From Burkholderiales bacterium (GTDB lineage Bacteria > Pseudomonadota > Gammaproteobacteria > Burkholderiales > Burkholderiaceae_C): DNA of 55,568 nt. Shown here one piece after another: positions 9,423 through 18,464 of this stretch. A program made the translations under genes and the position numbers. How positions within the stretch are numbered: position 1 is the stretch's first letter; the number at the start of each line of letters is the position of its first letter. The stretch is from the NCBI GenBank assembly GCA_025350505.1, contig JANXXS010000058.1, positions 1 to 55,568 on the forward strand. The letters run 5' to 3'. Under the pieces are notes generated by a model, which searched no databases, had not been told where the DNA came from, and worked only from the letters and a program-made list of their open reading frames with translations.

Positions 9423-9913
9423 CCGGTATCGACCTCGACGCCGAAGCCCTCTACGAAGGCCTGCTTGCCGGCGTGCGCGGCCTGCTCCAGGCGGAAGGCG
9501 CGCTGGTCGGCATCTGGTCCGGCGGCGCCTGGCTGGCCGAGCGGCTGCAGCGCGACTGCGGCCTCGCCGGCGAGCCGGGCGTCGTCTCGAGCGCGCTGCA
9601 TCGCGACGACTTCTCGCGGCGCGGCCTCACCGCCGGCGCCGACCACACGAGGCTGCCGTTCGAGATCGAGGGTCGTCGCATCGTCCTCGTCGACGACGTG
9701 CTCTACACCGGGCGCACCATCCGCGCCGCGATCAACGAGCTCTACGACTTCGGCCGGCCGGCGAGTGTCTCGCTCGCCGTGCTGGTCGACCGCGGCGGCC
9801 GCGAGCTGCCGATCGAGGCGACCTTCGTCGCCGCGAGGATCGAGCTGCCGGCGTCGCGGCGACTCTCGCTGGCGCGCGACGAGACGGGGCGCTTCAGCTT
9901 CGAGATCGGGTAG
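9419..9913 (+). CDS. pyrR: PyrR bifunctional pyrimidine regulator / uracil phosphoribosyltransferase
   Basis: A 164-residue type I phosphoribosyltransferase with the PRPP-binding motif [13 protein letters not shown] (residues 88-100), the flexible-loop region ([10 protein letters not shown]) and a C-terminal strand typical of PyrR. It converts uracil plus PRPP to UMP. In Gram-positives PyrR also attenuates pyr mRNA, but whether the proteobacterial protein binds RNA is unclear, and I see no anti-antiterminator structure in the short gaps here. It lies between ruvX (4-base overlap) and pyrB (18-base gap), so it is co-expressed with pyrimidine synthesis. Confidence 0.9.
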   Translation: MTGIDLDAEALYEGLLAGVRGLLQAEGALVGIWSGGAWLAERLQRDCGLAGEPGVVSSALHRDDFSRRGLTAGADHTRLPFEIEGRRIVLVDDVLYTGRTIRAAINELYDFGRPASVSLAVLVDRGGRELPIEATFVAARIELPASRRLSLARDETGRFSFEIG

Positions 9914-9931
9914 CGCGGGACCACGCGCGCC

Positions 9932-10894
9932 ATGTTCGTCCGCCGCAACCCCCAGCTCAACCGCAACGACGAGCTGATCCACCTGCTGTCGATCGAGGGC
10001 CTGCCGACGTCGATCGTGACCCATATTCTCGACACCGCCGGCACCTTCCTCAGCGTCAACGACCGCGAAGTCAAGAAGGTGCCGCTCTTGCGCGGCAAGA
10101 GCATCTTCAACCTCTTCTTCGAGAACTCGACGCGCACGCGAACGACCTTCGAGATCGCCGCCAAGCGTCTCTCCGCCGACGTCATCAACCTCGACATCGC
10201 GCGTTCGTCGACGGCCAAGGGCGAAAGCCTGCTCGACACCATCGCAAACCTGTCGGCGATGCATGCCGACATGTTCGTGGTTCGTCATTCGGAGAGCGGC
10301 GCGCCCTATCTCATCGCCCGCCACTGCGCGCCGCATGTCCACGTCATCAACGCCGGCGACGGCAGGCACTCGCATCCGACGCAGGGCCTGCTCGACATGT
10401 ACACGATCCGCCACTACAAGAAGGACTTCAAGAACCTGACGGTGGCGATCGTCGGCGACATCGTCCATTCGCGCGTCGCCCGCTCCGACATCCACGCCCT
10501 GACGACGCTCGGCGTTCCCGAGATCCGCGCCGTCGGCCCGAAGACGCTGGTGCCCGGCGATCTCAAGGAAATGGGCGTGCGCGTCTGCCACGACATGACC
10601 GAAGGCATCCGCGGCGCCGACGTCATCATCATGCTGCGCCTGCAGAACGAGCGCATGGGCGGAGCGATGCTGCCGAGCGCCGGAGAGTTCTTCAAGACCT
10701 TCGGTCTCACCGCGGAAAAGCTGGCCTTGGCCAGGCCCGACGCGATCGTCATGCATCCGGGCCCGATCAACCGCGGCGTCGAGATCGACTCGAGCATCGC
10801 CGATGGCGCGCAGAGCGTCATCCTGCCGCAGGTGACCTTCGGCATCGCCGTGCGCATGGCGGTGATGTCGATCATCGCGGGCAACAGCGCATGA
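9932..10894 (+). CDS. pyrB: Aspartate carbamoyltransferase catalytic subunit
   Basis: Condenses carbamoyl phosphate with aspartate, the committed step of UMP synthesis. The 320-residue protein has the carbamoyl-phosphate motif STRTR (66-70, within [13 protein letters not shown]), the SSTAKGES segment, [11 protein letters not shown], and the C-terminal [11 protein letters not shown] aspartate-binding loop. It is followed after 16 bases by an inactive dihydroorotase homologue rather than by pyrI. This is the class A ATCase arrangement known from Pseudomonas, in which PyrB and the pseudo-dihydroorotase build a dodecamer. No regulatory PyrI is present. Confidence 0.97.
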   Translation: MFVRRNPQLNRNDELIHLLSIEGLPTSIVTHILDTAGTFLSVNDREVKKVPLLRGKSIFNLFFENSTRTRTTFEIAAKRLSADVINLDIARSSTAKGESLLDTIANLSAMHADMFVVRHSESGAPYLIARHCAPHVHVINAGDGRHSHPTQGLLDMYTIRHYKKDFKNLTVAIVGDIVHSRVARSDIHALTTLGVPEIRAVGPKTLVPGDLKEMGVRVCHDMTEGIRGADVIIMLRLQNERMGGAMLPSAGEFFKTFGLTAEKLALARPDAIVMHPGPINRGVEIDSSIADGAQSVILPQVTFGIAVRMAVMSIIAGNSA

Positions 10895-10910
10895 AGCGGG
10901 ACGACCGACG

Positions 10911-12230
10911 ATGAAGACGCTGATCACGAACGCGCGCCTGGTCGACCCGCTCACGGCTCGCGACGAACCGGGCGCGGTCGCCATCGCCGACGGACGAATC
11001 GTCGCCAGCGGCGTCCCGCCGCCCCGCGACTTCACGCCCGAGCGGACCATCGACGCTGGCGGTGCGGTCGTCGCGCCCGGCCTGGTCGATCTGTGCGCGC
11101 GGCTCGGCGAGCCCGGCCACGAGCATGAAGGCATGCTCGAGTCGGAACTCGCCGCGGCGGTGGCCGGCGGCGTCACCAGCCTGGTCTGCCCGCCCGACAC
11201 CGACCCGGTGCTCGACGAGCCCGGCCTTGTCGAGATGCTCAAGTACCGCGCCAGAAGCCTCGACCTGGCGCGCGTCTATCCGCTCGGCGCGTTGACGCGC
11301 GGCCTGGCCGGCGTGGCGATCACCGAGATGGCCGAGCTGACCGAGGCCGGCTGCGTCGGCTTCGCGCAGGCCGACGTCGCGGTCAAGGACACGCTGGTCC
11401 TGCATCGCGCGATGCAATACGCGGCGACCTTCGGCTACACCGTCTGGCTGCGACCCAGCGATGCATGGCTCGGCGAAGGCGTCGCCGCCAAGGGCCCGCT
11501 CGCCACGCGCATGGGCCTCTCGGGCGTGCCGGTGATCGCCGAGACGATCGCCCTGGCGACGATCTTCGAGCTGGTGCGCGACACCGGCGCACGCGTTCAC
11601 CTGTGCCGCCTGAGCAGCGCCGCCGGCGTTGCCCTGGTGCGCCAGGCCAAGGCCGAGGGACTGCCGGTGAGCTGCGACGCCAGCATCCACCAGCTGCATC
11701 TGATCGACGTCGACATCGGCTACTTCGACGCCGCGATGCGCCTCGTGCCGCCGCTGCGCCAGCAGCGCGACCGCGACGCGATCCGCGCCGCGCTCGGCGA
11801 CGGCACCATCGACGCGCTGGTCAGCGACCATACCCCGGTCACCGAGGACGCGAAGCAGCTGCCCTTCGCCGAGGCCGAACCCGGTGCCACCGGCCTCGAG
11901 CTGTTGCTCGGCCTGGCGCTCAAGTGGGGCGAGGCTTCGGGACTCGGCCTGGCGCGCACGCTCGCCGCGGTGACGAGCCGGCCGGCCGCGGTGCTGGCGC
12001 GGTCCAGCCTGGCCAAGCTCGACACGCCGCAGGGCCTGGCCGTCGGTGCGCCGGCCGATCTCTGCGTATTCGATCCCGGCCGCTCGTGGCAGCTCGATAC
12101 GGCCTTGCTCGTCAGCTGCAGCCGGCACACGCCATTTGCCGGCAGCGAGCTGTTCGGCCGCGTCCGCTGCACCCTGGTCGCCGGCCGGGTCGCGCACGAA
12201 GGGCGCGAGGCGGATTCGCCGCGCGACTGA
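10911..12230 (+). CDS. pyrX: Non-catalytic dihydroorotase-like subunit PyrC' (PyrX)
   Basis: A 439-residue amidohydrolase-fold protein aligned throughout with type I dihydroorotases but lacking the catalytic centre. The usual D-x-H-x-H-x-R strand reads D60-L-C62-A-R64-L-G66, so both metal histidines and the substrate arginine are gone. The carboxylated-lysine segment is also not recognisable (GCVGFAQADVAVKD). An SDHTPV block and the C-terminal beta domain (ADLCVFDPGRSW) remain. In pseudomonads such a protein is structural, needed for PyrB assembly. Position directly after pyrB supports the same job. The cell therefore needs an active dihydroorotase encoded elsewhere. Confidence 0.9.
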   Translation: MKTLITNARLVDPLTARDEPGAVAIADGRIVASGVPPPRDFTPERTIDAGGAVVAPGLVDLCARLGEPGHEHEGMLESELAAAVAGGVTSLVCPPDTDPVLDEPGLVEMLKYRARSLDLARVYPLGALTRGLAGVAITEMAELTEAGCVGFAQADVAVKDTLVLHRAMQYAATFGYTVWLRPSDAWLGEGVAAKGPLATRMGLSGVPVIAETIALATIFELVRDTGARVHLCRLSSAAGVALVRQAKAEGLPVSCDASIHQLHLIDVDIGYFDAAMRLVPPLRQQRDRDAIRAALGDGTIDALVSDHTPVTEDAKQLPFAEAEPGATGLELLLGLALKWGEASGLGLARTLAAVTSRPAAVLARSSLAKLDTPQGLAVGAPADLCVFDPGRSWQLDTALLVSCSRHTPFAGSELFGRVRCTLVAGRVAHEGREADSPRD

Positions 12231-12246
12231 CGGTCGCGCGAGCCGC

Positions 12247-12999
12247 ATGCGCCGCCTTCGCGCCGTCGCGCGCCTGTTCCGCTGCGTCGTGCACGGACTG
12301 CACGGGCTCTGGATCGTGCTGGTCCGCTTTCCGTCGCTCGACGAGGCCGAGCGGCAGGCGCGCATCCGCTGGTGGTCGCAGAAGATGCTGCGCTTGATCG
12401 GTATCGAGCTCTGCGTCGAGGGCACGCCGGCCGCAGGCGGCAGCCTGCTCGCCGCCAACCACATCTCCTGGCTCGACATCATGGTCGTGCATGCCGTCGT
12501 GCCCGAGGCGCGCTTCGTCTCGAAGGCCGATGTGAAGTCCTGGCCGCTGGTCTCGCGCCTGGTCGACGCGGCCGGCACGCTCTACCTCGAGCGCGAGCGA
12601 AAGCGCGACGCCTTGCGCGTCGTTCACGACATGGCGGCGGCCCTGCGCGCCGGCCAGACGGTGGCCATCTTTCCCGAGGGCACGACCTCGACCGGGCACG
12701 GCCTCTTGCCGTTCCACGCCAACCTGTTGCAGGCGGCGATCGCCACGGCGACGCCGGTGCAGCCGGTGGCGCTGCGCTTTTCGGATTCGAGCCACGCGGT
12801 GAGCAAGGCGATGGAGTTCGTCGGCGCGACGACGCTGCTGCAGAGCCTGTGGCTGTCGGCGTGCGGCGACGGCGTCGTCGCCAGACTCGTGTTCCTGCCG
12901 CCGCGTGCTTCGGCCGGCGCGGACCGGCGCGCGCTCGCCGCGCAACTGCGCGCCGACATCGGTGCTGCGCTCGGAATCGCTCAGCCGCCCGAGGCCTGA
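12247..12999 (+). CDS. plsC: 1-acyl-sn-glycerol-3-phosphate acyltransferase
   Basis: Adds the second acyl chain to lysophosphatidic acid at the inner membrane. The 250-residue protein has the acyltransferase motif NHISWLD (H72 and D77 of HX4D), a [11 protein letters not shown] block, and FPEGTTS (142-148), which binds the glycerol phosphate. A hydrophobic N-terminal stretch near residues 10-28 would anchor it. The ATG gives family-typical length and lies 16 bases after pyrX. The 3' end overlaps the convergent gpmA by 19 bases. The exact acyl acceptor could differ, for example lyso-ornithine lipid. Confidence 0.9.
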   Translation: MRRLRAVARLFRCVVHGLHGLWIVLVRFPSLDEAERQARIRWWSQKMLRLIGIELCVEGTPAAGGSLLAANHISWLDIMVVHAVVPEARFVSKADVKSWPLVSRLVDAAGTLYLERERKRDALRVVHDMAAALRAGQTVAIFPEGTTSTGHGLLPFHANLLQAAIATATPVQPVALRFSDSSHAVSKAMEFVGATTLLQSLWLSACGDGVVARLVFLPPRASAGADRRALAAQLRADIGAALGIAQPPEA

Positions 13000-13727
13000 C
13001 GCGCGACGGCCGCCGCCGCAGCGGCCGCCGCTTCGGCGTCGCCGAGGTAGTAACTGCGCAACGGCTGGAGCGCGTCGTCGAGTTCGTAGACGAGCGGGAT
13101 GCCGTTCGGGATGTTCAGGCCGACGATGTCGGCGTCGGAGACGCCGTCGAGGTATTTCACGAGCGCGCGCATGCTGTTGCCGTGTGCCGAGACGAGCAGC
13201 CGCTCGCCGGCGCGGATGGCCGGCGCCAGTGTCCTATGCCAGAACGGCAGGACGCGGGCGACGGTGTCCTTCAGGCATTCGGTGAGCGGCACCTCGCCGT
13301 CCGTCAATGCCCGATAGCGCGGATCGTTGCGCTCGCTGCGCGGGTCGCCCGGCTCGAGCGCGGGCGGCGGTACGTCGTAGCTGCGTCGCCAGGCGAGGAC
13401 TTGTGCGTCGCCGTACTTGCGTGCCGTCTCGGCCTTGTCGAGCCCTTGCAGTGCGCCATAGTGGCGCTCGTTGAGTCGCCATTCGTCGCTCACCGGCAGC
13501 CAGGTCCGGTCCATCTCGTCGAGGGCGTACCAGAGCGTCCAGATGGCGCGCTTGAGGACCGAGGTGTAGCAGCGGTCGAAGTCGTAGCCTTCCTGCTTGA
13601 GCAGCCGGCCGGCCGCGCGTGCCTGCTCGACGCCCTTGGCGGTGAGCTCGACGTCGGTCCAGCCGGTGAAGCGGTTCTCGAGGTTCCAGGTCGATTCGCC
13701 ATGACGAACGAGAACGAGCTTGTGCAT
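12981..13727 (-). CDS. gpmA: 2,3-bisphosphoglycerate-dependent phosphoglycerate mutase
   Basis: Interconverts 3- and 2-phosphoglycerate in glycolysis. The 248-residue protein starts [15 protein letters not shown], with the phosphohistidine RHG at residues 8-10, and has [11 protein letters not shown], the RRSYDVPPP loop, and the second histidine in [13 protein letters not shown]. Length and the YDVPPP loop mark the dPGM (GpmA) type rather than a phosphatase of the same fold. The C-terminus ends in an alanine run ([14 protein letters not shown]), an unusual low-complexity tail inside the overlap with plsC. An upstream in-frame extension is ignored because [10 protein letters not shown] matches the family start. 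Confidence 0.96.
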   Translation of the reverse strand: MHKLVLVRHGESTWNLENRFTGWTDVELTAKGVEQARAAGRLLKQEGYDFDRCYTSVLKRAIWTLWYALDEMDRTWLPVSDEWRLNERHYGALQGLDKAETARKYGDAQVLAWRRSYDVPPPALEPGDPRSERNDPRYRALTDGEVPLTECLKDTVARVLPFWHRTLAPAIRAGERLLVSAHGNSMRALVKYLDGVSDADIVGLNIPNGIPLVYELDDALQPLRSYYLGDAEAAAAAAAAVARQASGG

Positions 13728-13810
13728 GGCGGGCCCGGTGAAGAGTGAAAAGTGCCGACGCGCCGCAAGGCGATGCAAAGGGGGCCGCGCGGCGCAAGGA
13801 GGCGGAATTC

Positions 13811-13816
13811 TATAAT
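13811..13816 (+). promoter_or_regulatory. Consensus -10 box for the rhodanese-grxC-secB cluster
   Basis: A perfect TATAAT in a short AT-rich island (GAATTCTATAATTC), about 45 bases upstream of the rhodanese TTG start, in the intergenic region divergent from gpmA. No convincing -35 is present at 16-18 bases, so an activator may be needed. A -10 at this spot fits the expected operon start. Confidence 0.55.
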
Positions 13817-13859
13817 TCGCGTTTTCTTCGAGCGAGCGCGAACGCGTCTCGGCCGCCCC

Positions 13860-14276
13860 TTGAATTTCGTTATCGAGAACTGGTATCTGTTCGTCGCGGC
13901 CCTGGTCTCGGGCGGCATGCTGATCTGGCCGATGCTGACCCAGGGCGGCGGCACGGCCCGGGTGTCGGCCGCCGATGCGGTGCAGATCATCAACCGCGAG
14001 CGGGGCGTGCTCATCGATGTCAGCGAGCCGGCCGAGTATGCGGCGGCGCATCCGGTCGGCGCGAAGAGCGTGCCACTGGCCAGCCTCGAGGCGTCGCGCG
14101 ACCTGCCCAAGAACAAGTCCTTGCCGCTCGTCGTCGTCTGCCCGACCGGGACACGCGCGCCGCGCGCCCTGGCCGTGCTGAAGAAGCTCGGCTTCGAGAA
14201 CACGCGCGTGCTCGCCGGTGGCCTGGCGGCCTGGCGCGCTGCCAACCTGCCTGTCGAGAAGACTGCCTCAGCATGA
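13860..14276 (+). CDS. Membrane-anchored rhodanese-like domain protein
   Basis: A single-domain rhodanese with an N-terminal transmembrane helix ([19 protein letters not shown], about residues 8-27) and a catalytic-loop cysteine C94 in CPTGTRA. Features [18 protein letters not shown] and [15 protein letters not shown] are typical. Such proteins may transfer sulfane sulfur or act in membrane redox or sulfur homeostasis; the substrate is unknown. TTG is chosen because [10 protein letters not shown] matches the usual beginning of betaproteobacterial homologues (charged residue, NW, then the helix), and longer starts add unrelated sequence. The stop overlaps the grxC ATG by four bases. Confidence 0.85.
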   Translation: MNFVIENWYLFVAALVSGGMLIWPMLTQGGGTARVSAADAVQIINRERGVLIDVSEPAEYAAAHPVGAKSVPLASLEASRDLPKNKSLPLVVVCPTGTRAPRALAVLKKLGFENTRVLAGGLAAWRAANLPVEKTASA

Positions 14277-14548
14277 GTGTCGCGATGCAACCGGTGAAGA
14301 TGTACAGCACGGCGACCTGCCCGTTCTGCATTCGTGCCAAGGCGCTGTTGCGCCAGCGCGGCGTCGAGACGATCGACGAGATCCGTGTCGACGATCGGCC
14401 GGGCGAGCGCGACGCCATGATCCGCCTGACGCGCCGGCGCACCGTGCCGCAGATCTTCATCGGCGACACGCACGTCGGCGGCTGCGACGAGTTGATGGCC
14501 CTCGATCGCGCGGGTGGCCTCGAGCCGCTGCTCGCCGGCACGCCATAA
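14273..14548 (+). CDS. grxC: Glutaredoxin 3
   Basis: A 91-residue dithiol glutaredoxin that uses glutathione to reduce disulfides and mixed disulfides in the cytoplasm. The active site is C16-P-F-C19 ([13 protein letters not shown]), followed by the TVPQIFIG cis-proline loop and [13 protein letters not shown] for glutathione binding. Start and rhodanese stop share ATGA, implying coupled translation. secB follows after 79 bases, the usual betaproteobacterial order. Confidence 0.95.
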   Translation: MSVAMQPVKMYSTATCPFCIRAKALLRQRGVETIDEIRVDDRPGERDAMIRLTRRRTVPQIFIGDTHVGGCDELMALDRAGGLEPLLAGTP

Positions 14549-14627
14549 TCGCCCGCCCCGGCTGCCGCCCGGGCGCATCGCGTCGCGCCTGCGCGCCCGC
14601 ATCCACCTCATCCGCAAAGAGCTTCGC

Positions 14628-15104
14628 ATGGCCGACGACAACGCAAACGCCCCCCTGTTCCAGATCCAGCGCATGTACCTGAAGGACCTGTCGCTCGAGC
14701 AGCCGAACTCGCCCCAGGTGCTGCTCGAACAGGGCCAGCCGCAGGTCGAGATCAACCTGACGCTGGGCGCCGAGACGATCAGCGAGGCGATCTACGAGGT
14801 GACCGTGATGGCCACGGTGCAGACGAAGATCAACGACAAGACGCTGTTCCTGGTCGAAGCCAAGCAGGGCGGCATCTTCGAAATCCGCAATATTCCCGAC
14901 GAGCAGCTGAAGCAGATCCTCGGCATTGCCTGCCCGGGCATCGTCTATCCGTACCTGCGCGCGATCGTCTCGGACGTCTGCACCCGCGCGGGCTTTCCGC
15001 CGGTGGTGCTCTCGGAAGTCAACTTCCAGTCGATGTACGAATCGCAGCAGGCGGAGTTGGCGCGGTTGACCGAAACGACCAACGTCAGCGGCACGATCAA
15101 CTGA
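14628..15104 (+). CDS. secB: Protein-export chaperone SecB
   Basis: A tetrameric cytoplasmic chaperone that keeps preproteins unfolded and delivers them to SecA. The 158-residue sequence has the family core: [50 protein letters not shown], and the highly conserved [21 protein letters not shown], ending with a flexible NVSGTIN tail. AAAGAG lies six bases upstream of the ATG. A weak -10 (CATAAT at 14544) overlaps the end of grxC and could give secB some independent transcription. Confidence 0.98.
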   Translation: MADDNANAPLFQIQRMYLKDLSLEQPNSPQVLLEQGQPQVEINLTLGAETISEAIYEVTVMATVQTKINDKTLFLVEAKQGGIFEIRNIPDEQLKQILGIACPGIVYPYLRAIVSDVCTRAGFPPVVLSEVNFQSMYESQQAELARLTETTNVSGTIN

Positions 15105-15126
15105 CGAAGGCAAGGCGCCGGCGTCG

Positions 15127-16116
15127 ATGAACCTGACGGTGCTCGGCGCGGGAGCCTGGGGCACGGCGCTCGCCGTGCATGCCTCGGCCACGCATTCGAC
15201 GCGCCTTTGGGCGCGCGACGCCGACCAGGCGGCGCAGATGCGGTCGCTGCGCCGCAATGCGCGCTACCTGCCCGGCATCGCACTGCCGCCGGCGCTGCAG
15301 ATCACGAACGACTTCGGCGCCGCGGTGCGCCATGCGCAGGGCGGCCTGATCGTCATCGCGACGCCGATGTCCGGCCTCGACGAGATGCTGCGCCGCCTGT
15401 CGGCCGACGCCTCGACCGGCGTGCTCTGGCTCTGCAAGGGCTTCCAGGAGGGCACCGGCTGGCTCGGCCACGAGGTGGCGCGAGCGGCGGCGCCGGGGGC
15501 ACGGGTCGGCGTCCTGTCCGGTCCCAGCTTCGCCATCGAGGTGGCGCGCGGCCAGCCGACGGCACTCGTCGCGGCGAGCAGCGACGCGGCGCTGCGCGAG
15601 TCGGCGGTGCAGGCCTTCCATGCCGGCAACCTGCGCATCTACACCTCGACCGACCCGGTCGGCGTCGAAGTGGGCGGCGCGGTGAAAAACGTCCTCGCCA
15701 TCGCCACCGGCATCGCCGACGGCATGCAGCTCGGTCTCAACGCGCGCGCCGCGTTGATCACGCGCGGCCTGGCCGAGATGACCCGCCTCGGCCTGGCCCT
15801 CGGCGCCGAGGTGCAGACCTTCATGGGCTTGTCGGGCCTCGGCGACCTCGTCCTCACGACCACCGGCGATCTCTCGCGAAACCGCACCGTTGGCCTGCGC
15901 CTGGCCGATGGCGTACCGCTGGCGCGCATCCTTGCCGAGCTCGGTCACGTCGCCGAAGGCGTGACGAGCGCGCCGATGGTGCTGCAGCGCGCCCACGCGC
16001 GCGGCGTCGAGATGCCGATCGTCGACGCCGTCGTGCAGGTGCTCGACGGCCGCATCGCCGCGGCGCAGGGGCTCGAGCATCTGCTGCGCCGCGACGCCCG
16101 CGCCGAGGGCGTCTAG
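15127..16116 (+). CDS. gpsA: Glycerol-3-phosphate dehydrogenase [NAD(P)+]
   Basis: Reduces dihydroxyacetone phosphate to sn-glycerol-3-phosphate for phospholipid synthesis. The 329-residue protein begins with the dinucleotide motif [11 protein letters not shown] (residues 6-16), and has [25 protein letters not shown], the catalytic lysine K187 in [19 protein letters not shown], and [11 protein letters not shown]. It lies 22 bases after secB, as in many betaproteobacteria, and converges on trmL with a 4-base overlap of stop codons. It supplies the glycerol-3-phosphate used upstream of the PlsC step encoded earlier in the window. Confidence 0.97.
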   Translation: MNLTVLGAGAWGTALAVHASATHSTRLWARDADQAAQMRSLRRNARYLPGIALPPALQITNDFGAAVRHAQGGLIVIATPMSGLDEMLRRLSADASTGVLWLCKGFQEGTGWLGHEVARAAAPGARVGVLSGPSFAIEVARGQPTALVAASSDAALRESAVQAFHAGNLRIYTSTDPVGVEVGGAVKNVLAIATGIADGMQLGLNARAALITRGLAEMTRLGLALGAEVQTFMGLSGLGDLVLTTTGDLSRNRTVGLRLADGVPLARILAELGHVAEGVTSAPMVLQRAHARGVEMPIVDAVVQVLDGRIAAAQGLEHLLRRDARAEGV

Positions 16117-16595
16117 ACGGAGAGCCAGCTTCCGCCGGCGTAGCCGTTCTGCCGCCAGGCCTCGAACACGACGACGGCGACGGCGTTGCTCAGGTTGAGG
16201 CTGCGCTGGCCCGGTCGGAGCGGCAGGCGGATCTGCTGCGCCGCCGGGATCGCGTCGCGGACCGAGGCCGGCAGGCCGGACGTCTCGGCACCGAACACGA
16301 GCCAGTCGCCAGGCTTCCAGGCAACGTCGGCGAAGCGCGTCGCGCCCTGGGTGCTGAAGGCGAAGAGCCGCTCGGGCGCCGGCGCCATCGCGGCGACGAA
16401 AGCTTGCCACGACGCGTGCCGCCGAACGTCGGCAGTCTCGTGATAGTCGAGCCCGGCGCGGCGCAGCAGTCGGTCCTCCATCGAGAAGCCGAGCGGCTCG
16501 ACGAGATGCAGGCGCGCGCCGGTGTTGGCAGCGAGCCGGATGACGTTGCCCGTGTTCGGCGGGATCTCGGGCTCGACGAGGACGATGTTGAACAT
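16113..16595 (-). CDS. trmL: tRNA (cytidine(34)-2'-O)-methyltransferase
   Basis: A SPOUT-fold methyltransferase acting on the wobble base of tRNA-Leu. The 160-residue length is normal. Motifs: [22 protein letters not shown] at the N-terminus, [31 protein letters not shown], and the trefoil-knot SAM site [20 protein letters not shown]. It begins seven bases after the comF stop on the same strand, so the two are probably one transcript. Other small SPOUT methyltransferases are possible, but the motif set is the TrmL one. Confidence 0.93.
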   Translation of the reverse strand: MFNIVLVEPEIPPNTGNVIRLAANTGARLHLVEPLGFSMEDRLLRRAGLDYHETADVRRHASWQAFVAAMAPAPERLFAFSTQGATRFADVAWKPGDWLVFGAETSGLPASVRDAIPAAQQIRLPLRPGQRSLNLSNAVAVVVFEAWRQNGYAGGSWLSV

Positions 16596-16602
16596 TGCGC
16601 TT

Positions 16603-17328
16603 CTATTGATCGCCAGGCCGCAGCGTCCGCGCGAAGACCCAGGCCTCGACACGCGCGGCGCCGGCGCCTTTGAGCAGGCGCGCGATCTCGGCCAGCGTGC
16701 TGCCGGTCGTCATGACGTCGTCGACGACGGCGATCGTGCGACCGCGCACTTCGCCGAGCCGGCGCGGCTCGACCGCGAACGCGCCGCGCACGTTGCCTGC
16801 GCGTTCCTCGGGCGGCAGGGCGAGCTGGTGTGGCGTGTCGCGGATGCGCAGCAGCAGGCGGGCATCGCCCACGCAACGCAAGCGCCGCGCGATCCTTCGG
16901 GCCAGCTCCCAGGCCTGGTTGTAGCCGCGCTCGCGCAGGCGTGCGGCACTCAGCGGCACGGGCACGACGAGCACCGGTGCTCCGCTCGCATCACGTTTGG
17001 TGCGGGCTTCGACGATGGCTTCGGCGAACACCGGCGCGAGGTCGAGCGCCGCGTGGAACTTGAACGACGGGATCAAGCGGTCCCAGGGATGGGCGTAGTC
17101 GACACGTGCGAAGGCCGCATCGAACGGAGGCGGCGCGGCGAGGCAGGCGCCGCACACGAGGACGCCGGCCGCCACGGGCAGGGCGCACCGCTCGCAGCGG
17201 GGCACCGGCTGCGCGAAACGCGTCAGGCACTCGGCGCAGACGCGACCCGTCCCCCAGCCGCGGCAGACCGCGCACAAGCCCGGCCAGCGCCGCGGCACGG
17301 CAGCGCGCGTTCCGCTTTTCGCAAGCAT
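16603..17328 (-). CDS. comF: ComF family phosphoribosyltransferase-like protein
   Basis: A 241-residue double-zinc-ribbon protein: eight cysteines in four CxxC pairs (19/22, 31/34, 45/48, 59/62), then a type I phosphoribosyltransferase domain with PVPLSAARLRERGYNQAWELA and the PRPP loop TIAVVDDVMTTGST. Homologues (ComFC, GntX) are needed for natural transformation or growth on DNA, probably by handling incoming single strands; the catalytic role is not defined. MLAKSG is the only sensible start before the first zinc pair. Divergent from the bioC-like gene, and followed by trmL. Confidence 0.9.
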   Translation of the reverse strand: MLAKSGTRAAVPRRWPGLCAVCRGWGTGRVCAECLTRFAQPVPRCERCALPVAAGVLVCGACLAAPPPFDAAFARVDYAHPWDRLIPSFKFHAALDLAPVFAEAIVEARTKRDASGAPVLVVPVPLSAARLRERGYNQAWELARRIARRLRCVGDARLLLRIRDTPHQLALPPEERAGNVRGAFAVEPRRLGEVRGRTIAVVDDVMTTGSTLAEIARLLKGAGAARVEAWVFARTLRPGDQ

Positions 17329-17336
17329 CGGCTCAA

Positions 17337-17342
17337 TATACT
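17337..17342 (+). promoter_or_regulatory. Candidate -10 box upstream of the bioC-like gene
   Basis: TATACT (five of six) in a small AT-rich patch of the comF/bioC divergent region, ending seven bases before an ATG that opens a 32-codon frame. There is no recognisable -35. Confidence 0.4.
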
Positions 17343-17349
17343 TCCCGCC

Positions 17350-17448
17350 ATGAAGGAGGACGATCGCCCCAGCCTTCCGCACGGCCGCCCGGAGGAGGGT
17401 TCGTCCCGCTCGGCGGCATGGCGCGAAGCGCCCAGGGTGCACTGTTGA
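17350..17448 (+). other. Possible 32-residue leader ORF overlapping the bioC-like start
   Basis: An ATG frame beginning MKEDDRPSLPHGRPEE and ending at a TGA that overlaps a TTG (TTGA) in the frame of the methyltransferase. With the -10 box placed seven bases upstream it could be translated from a leaderless mRNA and couple to the TTG. The composition is not obviously protein-like and the frame is open upstream too, so it may be noise. Confidence 0.25.
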
Positions 17449-18335
17449 CCGGCCGACGCCTCGACGCGCTTGCGGTCGATATGGCGCTGCGTCGCATGGC
17501 GCGCCAGGACGAGCCGCCGTGGCTGCACACCGAAGCGGCGCGACGGCTGGCCGAGCGGCTGCTGCCGATCCGCCTCGAGCCGGCCCGCGTGCTTGACTGG
17601 TGGGCCGGTGCGGGCGGCGGCGGAGCGGCGCTGCGCAAGCGCTATCCGAAGGCAGAGATCGTCGCGGTCGAGCCCGGCGCCGGCTGGCTCGCGCGCCGCG
17701 CACGCAGCGTCGAACGCCCGTGGTGGGCCTTTGGCAAAGCGCCTGCCATCGCGGCGCGCGACGTGGCCGACAGCGACGCCGCGATTGGCCGGGCGCAGCT
17801 GGTCTGGGCCAACATGGTGCTGCACGGCATCGTCGATCCGCCGGCACTTTTCTCGCGCTGGCATGCCCTGCTCGGCGCAGGCGGCTTCGTCGCCTTCTCG
17901 TGCCTCGGCCCGGGCACGCTGCGGGAGCTGCGCGATCTCTACGCGGTGCTCGGCTGGCCGGCACCGACGCCGGGCTTCATCGACATGCACGACCTCGGCG
18001 ACATGATGGTCACCGCCGGCTTCGCCGACCCGGTGCTGGACCAGGAAACGCTGACCATCAGCTGGCCGGATGCCGAGGCGCTGCTGCGCGAGCTGCGCCA
18101 GCTCGGCGGCAACGCCGCGCCCGATCGCTTCCCCGGATGGCGCACGCCGGCGTGGCGGCGCCGTCTCGTCGACGCGCTGGGCGCGCGCGCCGGTGCAGAT
18201 GGCCGGATCGCGCTCGGCTTCGAGATCGCCTACGGCCACGGCTTCAAGTCCGCGCCGCGCCTTCAGGAGGGCGAGGTCACGGTCTCGCTCGACGACATGC
18301 GCGCGATGGTCAGGCGGCCACCCCGACCGCGCTGA
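17418..18335 (+). CDS. bioC: SAM-dependent methyltransferase, BioC-like (malonyl-ACP O-methyltransferase)
   Basis: A class I methyltransferase that, by family, methylates malonyl-ACP to start pimelate synthesis for biotin. Motif I is the betaproteobacterial variant RVLDWWAGAGGGGAAL instead of LDLGCGTG; then AEIVAVEPGAG, LVWANMVLHGIVDPPALFSRW (motif IV) and GFVAFSCLGPGTLREL. The N-terminus PPWLHTEAARRLAERLLPI is typical of the group next to comF. The ATG (305 residues) has no close Shine-Dalgarno; a TTG at 17445 overlapping the short upstream frame is an alternative. No other bio gene is in the window, so the biotin role is by homology and position. Confidence 0.75.
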   Translation: MARSAQGALLTGRRLDALAVDMALRRMARQDEPPWLHTEAARRLAERLLPIRLEPARVLDWWAGAGGGGAALRKRYPKAEIVAVEPGAGWLARRARSVERPWWAFGKAPAIAARDVADSDAAIGRAQLVWANMVLHGIVDPPALFSRWHALLGAGGFVAFSCLGPGTLRELRDLYAVLGWPAPTPGFIDMHDLGDMMVTAGFADPVLDQETLTISWPDAEALLRELRQLGGNAAPDRFPGWRTPAWRRRLVDALGARAGADGRIALGFEIAYGHGFKSAPRLQEGEVTVSLDDMRAMVRRPPRPR

Positions 18336-18345
18336 AGGCGTGGGC

Positions 18346-18351
18346 TAAAAT
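18346..18351 (+). promoter_or_regulatory. Candidate -10 box for the cytochrome oxidase operon
   Basis: TAAAAT just after the end of the bioC-like gene, with a weak -35 match (CCGACC at 18323, 17-base spacing). It would give a leader of roughly 107 bases before the DUF2244 gene. That leader holds a perfect CCGGCGCCGG palindrome (18374-18383) and a GTGAC/GTCAC pairing (18386-18406). No known riboswitch was recognised. Confidence 0.4.
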
Positions 18352-18464
18352 CCCGGGCTTTGGTCGAGGCTGTCCGGCGCCGGGGGTGACTCCGCGCCGC
18401 CGTCACGCCGAAGACAAGGGTTCACGGCGCATCGACAGGCCCATTTCAGGCGACTCACCGCAGG

